5,191 bases of DNA from an uncultured Phycisphaerales bacterium (GTDB lineage Bacteria; Planctomycetota; Phycisphaerae; Phycisphaerales; SM1A02), in NCBI GenBank assembly GCA_946886375.1, contig CAMPIL010000263.1, positions 1 to 5,191 on the forward strand. Direction: 5' to 3'. The translations under genes were made by a program, and so were the position numbers. This document shows, one piece after another, positions 1 to 5,191 of the stretch. Under the pieces are notes generated by a model that was given only the letters and a program-made list of their open reading frames with translations, had not been told where the DNA came from and made no database searches. Position 1 is the first letter of the stretch. Each line of letters opens with the position of its first letter.

Positions 1-655
1 CGTGCGCCTATTCGATTCGATCTTCACGATGAACGTCAAGGATGGCGACATCCGTCTGGATCGCGAACTCGGCGGCGGCACCCTGTATGACATCGGCATC
101 TACTGCATCAACGCGGCCCGATACCTGTTTCGGGCGGAGCCCGTTGAAGTCTCGGCGGTTTCGGTCAGCAACAGCGATCCGCGCTTTCGAGAAGTTGATG
201 AAATGACCGCGGCGATCTTGCGGTTTCCCGGCGACCGGCTGGCGAGTTTCGTCACCAGTTTCGGTTCAGCCGACGTTTCGCAGTACCGCGTGGTGGGCAC
301 CAAGGGCGACCTGCGCGTCGAGCCGGCATACGACTACTCAAAGCCGCTCAAGCACCATTTGACTCTCAACGGCAAGATGCGGCAGAAGACGTTCAGCAAG
401 CATGACCAGTTTGCACCGGAACTGACCTACTTTTCGCAGTGCATCATGAACGGCGAGGATCCCGAGCCCTCTGGTGAAGAAGGCCTGATCGATGTGCGGA
501 TCATCGAGGCGCTGTACCACTCGGCCAACATCGGTCAACCGGTTTCGCTGGGCGGCTTCCCCGCCGATCGGCCGCCCACGCGAGCCCAGGAGTTCCGCGA
601 ACCCGCGGTCAGCGAGCCGCGGCTGGTGCATGCCGAAAGCCCCAGCGATGAGTGA
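1..655 (+). CDS. Gfo/Idh/MocA family oxidoreductase, C-terminal part (5' end outside window)
   Basis: The reading frame is open from the left edge (base 1 ends the previous codon), so the GTG at base 2 is probably internal and about 217 C-terminal residues are visible. The N-terminal Rossmann domain that binds NAD(P) lies outside the window. What remains is the substrate-binding alpha/beta domain. The stretch GGGTLYDIGIYCINAARYLF, near visible residue 25, is the hallmark of glucose-fructose oxidoreductase-like members, where the D and Y region lines the active site. A second typical block near residues 135-180 (APELTYFSQCI, then SGEEGLIDVRIIEAL) closes the domain. The last 30 or so residues are rich in proline and charge and look disordered. 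Family members oxidise or reduce sugars and cyclitols with a tightly bound or exchangeable nicotinamide cofactor; the substrate here is unknown. The downstream methyltransferase starts 37 nt later on the same strand with no visible terminator between them, so co-transcription is plausible. Confidence 0.9.
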   Translation, partial: VRLFDSIFTMNVKDGDIRLDRELGGGTLYDIGIYCINAARYLFRAEPVEVSAVSVSNSDPRFREVDEMTAAILRFPGDRLASFVTSFGSADVSQYRVVGTKGDLRVEPAYDYSKPLKHHLTLNGKMRQKTFSKHDQFAPELTYFSQCIMNGEDPEPSGEEGLIDVRIIEALYHSANIGQPVSLGGFPADRPPTRAQEFREPAVSEPRLVHAESPSDE

Positions 656-692
656 CGTGGCTGATTTGCATTGAACATCGCGGGGCTGCGAG

Positions 693-1589
693 ATGGTGAA
701 TGGTTTGTATGATGCGACGAGCGGCCGCGTTGTGATCGTGCGCGGTCGGCGCGTTCAACCCTCGCACGTTTCCTCGCACATCATGTCCAATCCTCGGTCG
801 CTGTTGCGACACACGATGCAACTGATTCCCGGCCTGCGACCGGTCAATCGCGTCAAGGCGCAGCCGGTGGATGCTTCGATGCTGTGCGTTCCCATTGAGA
901 CGCCGGCGGGCGGTTGCGTAACGGATTTTCGATCGGTTTCGGAGTGGGACCCGGCCTCGCGGGCCGCGATCCGTCGCAACCATTCAAACGCAGATTGCCG
1001 TCCGGTGCTGCTGGGGGAGTTTCTCGATGAGGAGCACCATCGCATTTATCCCCAGCCGTGGATCATTGGCCGATTTCGGGCCGAGTTTCTCCTGTCACAA
1101 GAGTTGGCTCCGACGCACCGCGTGCTGGACCTTGGATGCGGCGCCGGCCGGGTGGGCGTATGGATCATTCAGGCGCTCGATGCGGGTCGGTACTGTGGCA
1201 TCGATCGGCACCTGCGCAGCCTGTTGGCGTTCGCCGCGTACGAAATGCGGCTGTTCGGACTGGCGGCAAAGAAGCCTCGGCTGCTGTTGGATGCGGAGTT
1301 CCGTTTCGAGCACTTCCAGCAGAAATTCGACGCGGTGACGGATATCTGGGTCACGCGGCACATGACCGATGAGCGCTTCCATCAGGCCTACGCTTCGCTG
1401 CGCACCGTGCTGGTTCCCGGCGGACGCGTGTTTGTTTCAGGGCTGTTGCCCGAGCGCCTCGGCGTCATCCAGTCGCTGGGCTACTGTTTGCTGTGCGAGC
1501 AGTGCATTGACTACCCGCTTCACGTCGGGCAGGATCGACACGAGCACGGCGACTACTGGCACATCTTTGGGCTGGGCGCGGAGCATTGA
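693..1589 (+). CDS. class I SAM-dependent methyltransferase, substrate unknown
   Basis: A 298-residue protein with a Rossmann-type methyltransferase core in its second half. Motif I, VLDLGCGAG, spans residues 144-152. The acidic residue expected at the end of strand beta 2 is D171 in CGIDRH. D213 in KFDAVTDIW fits the motif before strand beta 4, and VPGGRVFVSG (241-250) is the usual post-motif segment before strand beta 5. The first 140 residues match no domain I know and may help in substrate recognition. The C-terminal segment holds three cysteines (C265, C268, C271) and several histidines. ATG 693 is the first possible ATG, because a stop lies in frame at 672-674. GGGG at 682-685 lies 7 nt upstream and is a weak ribosome binding site. 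The in-frame ATG at 783 is an alternative start that would remove 30 poorly conserved-looking residues. The neighbours suggest a small-molecule, sugar or envelope substrate, but this is inference only. Confidence 0.85.
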   Translation: MVNGLYDATSGRVVIVRGRRVQPSHVSSHIMSNPRSLLRHTMQLIPGLRPVNRVKAQPVDASMLCVPIETPAGGCVTDFRSVSEWDPASRAAIRRNHSNADCRPVLLGEFLDEEHHRIYPQPWIIGRFRAEFLLSQELAPTHRVLDLGCGAGRVGVWIIQALDAGRYCGIDRHLRSLLAFAAYEMRLFGLAAKKPRLLLDAEFRFEHFQQKFDAVTDIWVTRHMTDERFHQAYASLRTVLVPGGRVFVSGLLPERLGVIQSLGYCLLCEQCIDYPLHVGQDRHEHGDYWHIFGLGAEH

Positions 1590-1604
1590 CGCGTCGCAAT
1601 GCTC
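1581..1604. terminator. candidate bidirectional terminator at convergent stop codons
   Basis: A perfect 8-bp inverted repeat, GAGCATTG (1581-1588) and CAATGCTC (1597-1604), surrounds an 8-nt loop. It covers the methyltransferase stop (TGA 1587-1589) and touches the stop of the opposing gene (TGA on the minus strand, 1605-1603). The same hairpin would form in both transcripts. No T-run follows on either strand, so it is not a textbook intrinsic terminator. It may instead act as a 3'-end stabiliser or a transcription barrier between the converging genes. Confidence 0.45.
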
Positions 1605-2661
1605 AGGCGGCAAACTGCAGGAGCGAACCGCACAGCGGCGCGATCGCGCTGATCCGTTGCCGACGCATCAGGTATTGTTCGTAGCCATCCTTGAGCACCT
1701 TGACCAGCCGCGATGAGCATCGTTCCCAGTGCGTGGCCATGGTGACGGTCTGCGGGCCGAAGGTCTTCTTGAAGCGGCCGGCCCCACCCAAGGTGGAGAT
1801 GAAATCGTATCTCTGCAAACCAAGGTCCTGGGCCAGGCAGATGGCCTCCCAATGCAGCAGATTGTGCGCAGGAATGCCCCGGTACTTGCCATAGGAAGCC
1901 CCAGCCCAGTAGTACATGGTGTGCTCGTCGAACGGTAGGACGAGCGTGGCGATACGGCGGCCATCCATGATGGCTGACAGCACGCGAATGCGCCCGCCCT
2001 CACGCAGTCGCTTCCAGAGTTCCTCCACGAACTGCCGTGGGAACGGCGGCTGCATCTGCTGATAAGTGAAGGTCTCAATTGTCATCGTCCAGTATTCGTC
2101 GATGAATTCGGCGGTTTTCTCGCTGCGCACGGTGATGCCGAGTTTTTCGGCCTTGCGGATGCGCGTGCGGCATTCGCTTTTGAGATTGGTCCACAGCGTT
2201 TCGCGCGGCAGGGTCAAATCCAGGCAGTAGGTCTCGAATTCAAGCACCGACTCGAAGCCGTGCGGAGACAGATCGACTGGCACTCCCGTGTTCAGCACTT
2301 TGCAGGCGAAGTACGCGCTTTTGCGAAACAGTTCGTGCTTGAGGAACGTGTCCAGCACTCTGTTCACATCGCCGTTGCAGTTGAACAGCGGACCAAGGTA
2401 GGCAGTGCTCCAACTGGGCAGGGGCGAGCCAGCCACGCGCAGCGGGCCTTTGCGGGTGGTCAGCACCGGCCACACCGCAGCGCAGCGGCCGTCGGTGTCG
2501 GTCTGAGCACACATGAGGCGCACCTGCGCTCCGTGAACGGACCGAATAGTCTCCAGCCAGGGAAGGGTGTGGAACACGCTGTGGGAAGGAAACTCCCGCA
2601 GCATGTCCTGCCATTCCGCCGGTTCCGCCTCACGGATGAGGTATCCGCATTGTCGCACCAT
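1603..2661 (-). CDS. FemAB/GNAT-like acyltransferase (BioF2-like acetyltransferase, Acetyltransf_6 type)
   Basis: The protein has 352 residues from ATG 2661. FemAB-type proteins carry two GNAT-like folds. The first half here contains PSWSTAYLGPLFN (about residues 82-94). The second half starts near the basic stretch SECRTRIRKAEKLGI (162-176) and runs through DGRRIATLVLPFDEHTMYYWAG, a strand pair typical of these domains. It ends with LGLQRYDFISTLGGAGRFKKTFG, which resembles the family's closing block of RYDF followed by FK..FG. Relatives transfer amino acids from aminoacyl-tRNA to peptidoglycan, or acyl groups in exopolysaccharide pathways. The long coiled-coil arm of true Fem proteins is absent, so a cytoplasmic N-acyltransferase role is more likely than cross-bridge synthesis. 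An in-frame GTG at 2673 would add four residues. I prefer ATG 2661 because the purine-rich AGGAAGG (2679-2673) lies 11 nt before it, but only overlaps or abuts the GTG. The gene converges on the methyltransferase with a 13-nt gap. Confidence 0.8.
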   Translation of the reverse strand: MVRQCGYLIREAEPAEWQDMLREFPSHSVFHTLPWLETIRSVHGAQVRLMCAQTDTDGRCAAVWPVLTTRKGPLRVAGSPLPSWSTAYLGPLFNCNGDVNRVLDTFLKHELFRKSAYFACKVLNTGVPVDLSPHGFESVLEFETYCLDLTLPRETLWTNLKSECRTRIRKAEKLGITVRSEKTAEFIDEYWTMTIETFTYQQMQPPFPRQFVEELWKRLREGGRIRVLSAIMDGRRIATLVLPFDEHTMYYWAGASYGKYRGIPAHNLLHWEAICLAQDLGLQRYDFISTLGGAGRFKKTFGPQTVTMATHWERCSSRLVKVLKDGYEQYLMRRQRISAIAPLCGSLLQFAA

Positions 2662-2670
2662 CACCTTGGG

Positions 2671-2682
2671 CACCTTCCTTCC
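2671..2682 (-). promoter_or_regulatory. purine-rich Shine-Dalgarno region of the FemAB-like gene
   Basis: On the minus strand the sequence GGAAGGAAGGTG runs from 2682 to 2671, just before CCCAAGGTG and ATG 2661. Its distance favours ATG 2661 over GTG 2673, which lies inside the motif. The spacing to ATG 2661 (11 nt from AGGAAGG) is slightly long, so the choice of start remains open by four codons. Confidence 0.5.
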
Positions 2683-2702
2683 AATTGAGTTGCGTCTGCA
2701 TC

Positions 2703-2708
2703 ATTATC
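2703..2708 (-). promoter_or_regulatory. possible -10 element for the FemAB-like gene
   Basis: GATAAT on the minus strand matches five of six bases of the sigma-70 -10 consensus. It would place the transcript start near 2696, giving a leader of about 35 nt before ATG 2661. No good -35 hexamer is seen at 16-18 nt spacing, so this is only a candidate. Confidence 0.25.
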
Positions 2709-2854
2709 GCGACCGCTGCGCAGGCGAAAGCGAAAACGAGGCCAAATGCATCGGAATACGACCTGAGGATTAGGGAGAATCCCCCGGCCTTGCGGCGGAG
2801 TTGTGCATGGCATCGCGCAGGCGGTCTCGGCAACTGCATCCGATCTCGATTGCT

Positions 2855-2860
2855 TATAGT
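2855..2860 (+). promoter_or_regulatory. possible -10 element for pdxH
   Basis: TATAGT matches five of six bases of the -10 consensus and would start a transcript near 2867, about 53 nt before the pdxH ATG. The base positions at the expected -35 distance (AACTGC region) do not resemble TTGACA. Support comes only from the hexamer and from its location in the divergent intergenic region 2662-2919, where nothing else but weak short dyads is visible. Confidence 0.25.
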
Positions 2861-2905
2861 GGTTGCGTTGCACGCGCTGGACGCATCACTGTCTGAGCCA
2901 TTCTC

Positions 2906-2910
2906 AAGGG
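2906..2910 (+). promoter_or_regulatory. ribosome binding site deciding the pdxH start
   Basis: AAGGG ends 9 nt before ATG 2920. It selects this ATG over the in-frame ATG at 2863, which would add 19 residues without resemblance to PdxH proteins. Confidence 0.6.
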
Positions 2911-2919
2911 TTTGCATTC

Positions 2920-3522
2920 ATGGACTTCGATCATCCACCCGCCGATCCCATCGCATTGCTGAAACAGTGGATTGAAGAGGCGAGCCAGACCGGCCTGCCG
3001 AATCCCAATGCCATGGCGCTGGCGACGGTGGATTCCAACGGCGTGCCGTCGTGCCGCATCGTGTTGCTGAAGGGTCTGGATCGTCGGGGTGCGGTATTCT
3101 TTACCAACCGTTACAGCCGCAAGGGCGAAGCGCTGAAGGCCCACCCGCGTGCCGCGTTGCTGTTTCATTGGGATGCGCTGAACCGCCAGGCCCGCATCGA
3201 AGGCGATGTGGCTCGGACCAGCGAAGACGAGTCGGACGCCTATTTTGCCACCCGGGCCCGCGCCAGCCAGATTGGCGCGTGGGCCAGTCAGCAGTCGCAG
3301 CCCGCGCAAGACCGAGCCCAACTTGAGACTGTTGTGGCCGAGTTCGAAAAGCGTTTTGAAGGCCAGCCGGTTCCCCGTCCGCCGCATTGGGGCGGTTACC
3401 GCGTGAGCCTGAACGTCATCGAGTTCTGGCAGGGGCATGTCTTTCGGCTGCACGACCGCATCATTTACACGCCGCAGCCTCATCGCCCGGACCAGTGGAA
3501 GACACAGCGGCTGTTTCCCTGA
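2920..3522 (+). CDS. pdxH: pyridoxamine/pyridoxine 5'-phosphate oxidase
   Basis: This FMN-dependent cytoplasmic enzyme oxidises pyridoxamine or pyridoxine 5'-phosphate with O2 to pyridoxal 5'-phosphate, the last step of the DXP-dependent vitamin B6 pathway and of salvage. The 200-residue protein is close to the usual length (E. coli about 218) and has all main blocks in order. NAMALATVDSNGVPSCRIVLLK at 30-51 includes R46 and K51, which align with FMN-contacting residues. FFTNRYSRKG is at 60-69 and Q90 lies in NRQARIEG. ASQIGAWASQQS is at 115-126. The C-terminal signature WGGYRVSLNVIEFWQG is at 157-172, followed by RLHDR (176-180). R176 and H178 correspond to E. coli R197 and H199 at the active site, and W170 and R180 to FMN-binding W191 and R201. 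The protein ends in W...RLFP as expected. ATG 2920 has a good upstream AAGGG. The gene has its own intergenic region upstream and ends 13 nt from the opposing lipoprotein gene. Use of O2 points to an aerobic host. Confidence 0.96.
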   Translation: MDFDHPPADPIALLKQWIEEASQTGLPNPNAMALATVDSNGVPSCRIVLLKGLDRRGAVFFTNRYSRKGEALKAHPRAALLFHWDALNRQARIEGDVARTSEDESDAYFATRARASQIGAWASQQSQPAQDRAQLETVVAEFEKRFEGQPVPRPPHWGGYRVSLNVIEFWQGHVFRLHDRIIYTPQPHRPDQWKTQRLFP

Positions 3523-3535
3523 TTCCGCATCGCAC

Positions 3536-4099
3536 CTACGGCTGATTCATGCGATTCCGCAGCACTTTCATGGTGTATCCGCCTTCGAACGGGCCATCCA
3601 TGTCAGGTTCAGGAGTTGGGCCGGTGAAGCAGACCCAATCGGAGAGTTCCTCGATCGGGAAACTGACAATCTCACCGAACTTCTTGCCGCAGGCCAATTC
3701 TTGCACCGGCTCAGACGCAAGCCAGCCCTCAACGCGGAATGGCGACCAGTTGATGGGGCTGACCCAGATATGCTCGACGTCATCATCAACCGTGGGTGAG
3801 GCCCACTTGACCGACCAGCGGTCGCGATCCTTGCGGGATGCTGCGGCAAACCGGATGCGTGCGTCCTCGGCGGTGGCGCGGGCTTGCGCGATCGCGGCGT
3901 TCATCTCCGCGTCATCCGGTGCGACGCCAATGACGTAATCGGCATCGCTGCTTGGTTGCGGCGCGTTGCTGGCGGCGCTCGATGGAGTTTGTGATTGTGG
4001 CTGCTGATCCATGCAGCCAGCGAGCGTGGCGACGGCGCTGAACGCAATCAGCGCTGCAGATTGGACGGCCGATGTTGCGTTCATCCTCGCGGCAGACAT
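3536..4099 (-). CDS. DUF2314 (YegJ-like) domain lipoprotein
   Basis: From ATG 4099 the protein has 187 residues. Residues 1-29 form a lipoprotein signal peptide: an arginine at position 5, a hydrophobic stretch (AALIAFSAVATLAG) and the lipobox LAGC with lipidation cysteine C29. A serine-, glutamine- and proline-rich linker (about 30-55) follows. Residues 64-184 resemble DUF2314: DAEMNAAIAQARAT, then RWSVKWA, VEHIWVSPINW (108-118), the EPVQELACGKKFGEIVSFP block, EELSDWV and the closing GGYTMKVLRNRM. The domain is found in YegJ-type proteins and has no established biochemical role that I know. The product should be anchored to a membrane facing the periplasm. ATG 4084 is an alternative start (182 residues) but lacks the positive charge expected in the signal peptide. 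A TTG start at 4135 would put a non-signal segment in front. The gene lies 51 nt downstream of the NYN gene and also has its own promoter candidate. Confidence 0.85.
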   Translation of the reverse strand: MSAARMNATSAVQSAALIAFSAVATLAGCMDQQPQSQTPSSAASNAPQPSSDADYVIGVAPDDAEMNAAIAQARATAEDARIRFAAASRKDRDRWSVKWASPTVDDDVEHIWVSPINWSPFRVEGWLASEPVQELACGKKFGEIVSFPIEELSDWVCFTGPTPEPDMDGPFEGGYTMKVLRNRMNQP

Positions 4100-4107
4100 T
4101 GACTTGG

Positions 4108-4135
4108 ATTGTAACGACAAGCAGCCGCCGTCCAA
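4108..4135 (-). promoter_or_regulatory. sigma-70-like promoter candidate for the DUF2314 lipoprotein gene
   Basis: On the minus strand TTGGAC (4135-4130) and TACAAT (4113-4108) are separated by 16 nt. The -10 matches five of six consensus bases; the -35 matches only the leading TTG. The predicted transcript start is at about 4101-4100, almost on ATG 4099. That implies either a leaderless message or translation from ATG 4084. The site lies in the 51-nt gap behind the NYN gene, which could also read through. Confidence 0.4.
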
Positions 4136-4150
4136 TCACGACAAACTCGA

Positions 4151-4888
4151 TTAAACCGCTGGCCTGCGCGGCTCAGATGGAGGTTCCTGATCCGAGAGCG
4201 GCGGCTCCTGCGCCTTGTGCTCGCGCTCCCACATGCGTTCGGCCTGTTCGACTAAATCCTCCGGCAGGCCTTCGCCGCGACGAAGTCGCTTGATGGTGTG
4301 CGGCGGCGGAGCTTTTGGCTCAGTAGTATTCTCGTTGGGCGCGGGGGCATCGGGTTCATTCTCCACCGCTGGGCGCATCCGGCGACCCGACGGAATCGCC
4401 AGCGTCTGATCATCCAGTTTGAATACGTCTACCCATCGATCAACCTGTTCATCGCTCATCTGGCCCTTGGGTTTTCGTGGCGATGTCGCGGCTGTGGACT
4501 TCCCCGCATCGTTGGCCAGTTCCTGTAGAAACTCCTGCGATGTAATCGCCTTGCTTCTGCGTTTTCTTGCGCTTCGCAGCACCGCGTGATCGGAGGAAAC
4601 CACCACCAGCCGGCGCGGCGCGGTGGAGGCGCGGATGATCTGATCGATCAGGTCGTCGGCGGTTCGGCCGTGGCCGGAGTAGCGCACCGTCGCCGAGCCC
4701 AGCCGCACAACCAGCAATGTTTCGCCGGCTGCCTTGGGCACTCCATCGCAGACCAATGTGGCCCGTTCATCGCGATAGCGGCTGGAGGCCAGCAGTTGGA
4801 TCAGGCCCGGGATATCCAACCCCGCGAGTTCAGGAGGCAGTACGCCAACGGTTTGAAGCACGTTGTAGGTGTCAATGAGGATGGGCAT
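4151..4888 (-). CDS. YacP/Rae1-like NYN-domain ribonuclease with long disordered tail
   Basis: Numbered from ATG 4888, the 245-residue protein starts directly with the first strand of a PIN-like NYN domain. MPILIDTYNVLQ carries D6 and N9, TLVCDGV carries D48, RTADDLIDQII carries D78, D79 and D82, and VVVSSDHAV carries D100. These acidic positions form the expected metal-binding site of NYN nucleases, so the enzyme looks catalytically intact. The domain ends near residue 125 (SQEFLQELAND). Residues 130-245 are unlike YacP: a basic linker, a short helical stretch (SDEQVDRWVDVFKLDD, 145-160) and a charged proline-rich tail ending in RRPAV. The B. subtilis relative, Rae1/YacP, is a ribosome-associated endoribonuclease; the same role here is inference. 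Start choice is uncertain: in-frame ATGs at 4900 and 4930 exist, the latter 8 nt after AAGG, but 4888 begins exactly at the domain. The frame stays open back to 5173, but that part is antisense to rpsU and is not coding. Confidence 0.85.
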   Translation of the reverse strand: MPILIDTYNVLQTVGVLPPELAGLDIPGLIQLLASSRYRDERATLVCDGVPKAAGETLLVVRLGSATVRYSGHGRTADDLIDQIIRASTAPRRLVVVSSDHAVLRSARKRRSKAITSQEFLQELANDAGKSTAATSPRKPKGQMSDEQVDRWVDVFKLDDQTLAIPSGRRMRPAVENEPDAPAPNENTTEPKAPPPHTIKRLRRGEGLPEDLVEQAERMWEREHKAQEPPLSDQEPPSEPRRPAV

Positions 4889-4992
4889 GGGCGGAAGCAT
4901 CGCGAGGCCTGGGCTGATGCAGAAAAGCATAGGATGGGCCTTGAAGGCTGGTTTTCCGCGTTTTTTCGCCCCTGAGCAAAACACCCGACCCC

Positions 4993-5021
4993 TTGCCAAA
5001 TGGGGGCTTTCCCGCTTTAAT
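4993..5021 (+). promoter_or_regulatory. sigma-70-type promoter of rpsU
   Basis: TTGCCA (4993-4998) and TTTAAT (5016-5021) are separated by exactly 17 nt, and each hexamer differs from consensus at one position. The predicted start near 5028 gives a leader of about 45 nt before the rpsU ATG at 5073. The site lies in the 184-nt divergent region between the NYN gene and rpsU. A short CCCC/GGGG dyad (4989-4992 with 5002-5005) brackets the -35 element, perhaps by chance. This is the strongest promoter match in the window. Confidence 0.65.
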
Positions 5022-5072
5022 GCGCGGCTCTTTTCCCACACCCGAAGTTCAGGAAGGCAGGCACCCCGGTTT

Positions 5073-5191
5073 ATGGCAATCCGCATCAAAGCAAGGCATG
5101 GCGAGTCCGTCGCGCAGATGCTTCGTCGTTTCAAGAAACTCTGCGAGAAGGAAGGTCTCACGAAGGAAATCAAGCGCCGTCAGTATTATGA
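5073..5191 (+). CDS. rpsU: 30S ribosomal protein bS21, N-terminal part (3' end outside window)
   Basis: Thirty-nine codons are visible before the window ends. The translation begins MAIRIKARHGESVAQMLRRF and continues KKLCEKEGLTKEIKRRQYY. This fits bS21: a short beta-like start, a helix with the LRRFKK...CEKEG pattern, then the basic E-I-K-R-R-x-Y-Y segment. bS21 is a small, very basic protein of the 30S platform near the 3' end of 16S rRNA and takes part in translation initiation. Full members have about 55-75 residues, so roughly half to two-thirds is present. The only purine-rich site upstream, AGGAAGG (5051-5057), lies 15 nt before the ATG, which is long for a Shine-Dalgarno site. The in-frame ATG at codon 16 would remove the conserved start, so 5073 is preferred. 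The gene is divergent from the NYN gene and has a clear promoter. Confidence 0.92.
   Translation, partial: MAIRIKARHGESVAQMLRRFKKLCEKEGLTKEIKRRQYY

Noticed and set aside
609..1045. Minus-strand open frames opposite the methyltransferase start
   Set aside because: Arginine-rich low-complexity translations without ribosome binding sites; shadows of the plus-strand gene.
2767..2782. GGATT/AATCC dyad with 6-nt loop in the divergent intergenic region
   Set aside because: A 5-bp stem without a T-run or neighbouring signals is expected by chance.
2863..2919. In-frame upstream start for pdxH
   Set aside because: The 19 extra residues do not resemble PdxH, and ATG 2920 has AAGGG at good spacing.
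2854..3483. Long minus-strand open frame opposite pdxH
   Set aside because: It is a GC-rich shadow of a certain gene; its translation has no recognisable domain.
4640..4651. 12-bp perfect palindrome CTGATCGATCAG
   Set aside because: It lies inside the conserved DDLIDQI codons of the NYN domain, so coding constraint explains it; no second copy seen.
4938..4948. GCCTTGAAGGC palindrome upstream of the NYN gene
   Set aside because: The 1-nt centre rules out a stable hairpin, and there is no second copy to support an operator.
4959..4970. T-run flanked by GCG and CGC resembling a terminator
   Set aside because: The 3-bp stem is too short, and no transcript is expected to end here because the flanking genes diverge.
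4889..5173. N-terminal extension of the NYN reading frame up to an ATG at 5173
   Set aside because: It reads antisense through the start of rpsU and its promoter, and the translation there has no domain character; the NYN domain begins exactly at ATG 4888.

Overview
The window is about 60% GC by eye and densely packed. It holds six protein genes that can be supported, plus the start of a seventh, ribosomal protein bS21, at the right edge. The likely host is an aerobic, GC-rich bacterium, and Planctomycetota (perhaps Phycisphaerae-like) is my best guess. That guess rests on the style of the YacP-type NYN protein beside rpsU, the Gfo/Idh/MocA oxidoreductase and the weak Shine-Dalgarno sites. 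It is an inference from protein style, not a proven placement. I see no tRNA, rRNA, CRISPR array, insertion sequence or phage gene.

Left part (1-2661): the C-terminal part of a Gfo/Idh/MocA dehydrogenase (1-655, +) is followed after 37 nt by a class I SAM-dependent methyltransferase (693-1589, +), possibly as one transcript. A FemAB/GNAT-like acyltransferase (1603-2661, -) converges on the methyltransferase with only 13 nt between stop codons. A perfect 8-bp inverted repeat covers both stops and is a candidate bidirectional terminator. An oxidoreductase, a methyltransferase and a FemAB-like enzyme together are compatible with sugar, glycan or envelope modification, but no substrate can be read from the sequence.

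Middle part (2662-4099): a 258-nt divergent intergenic region separates the FemAB-like gene from pdxH (2920-3522, +), a complete pyridoxamine/pyridoxine 5'-phosphate oxidase. This region holds only weak promoter candidates. pdxH converges, again with a 13-nt gap, on a DUF2314 (YegJ-like) lipoprotein gene (3536-4099, -).

Right part (4100-5191): upstream of the lipoprotein gene on the minus strand lies a YacP/Rae1-like NYN-domain ribonuclease with a long charged, proline-rich tail (4151-4888, -). It is divergent from rpsU (5073 onward, +, cut by the window edge). The rpsU promoter is the clearest regulatory site in the window: TTGCCA, 17 nt, TTTAAT. Pairing a putative ribosome-associated NYN nuclease with a ribosomal protein gene is the most interesting contextual observation. 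I do not see a convincing new multi-gene system.
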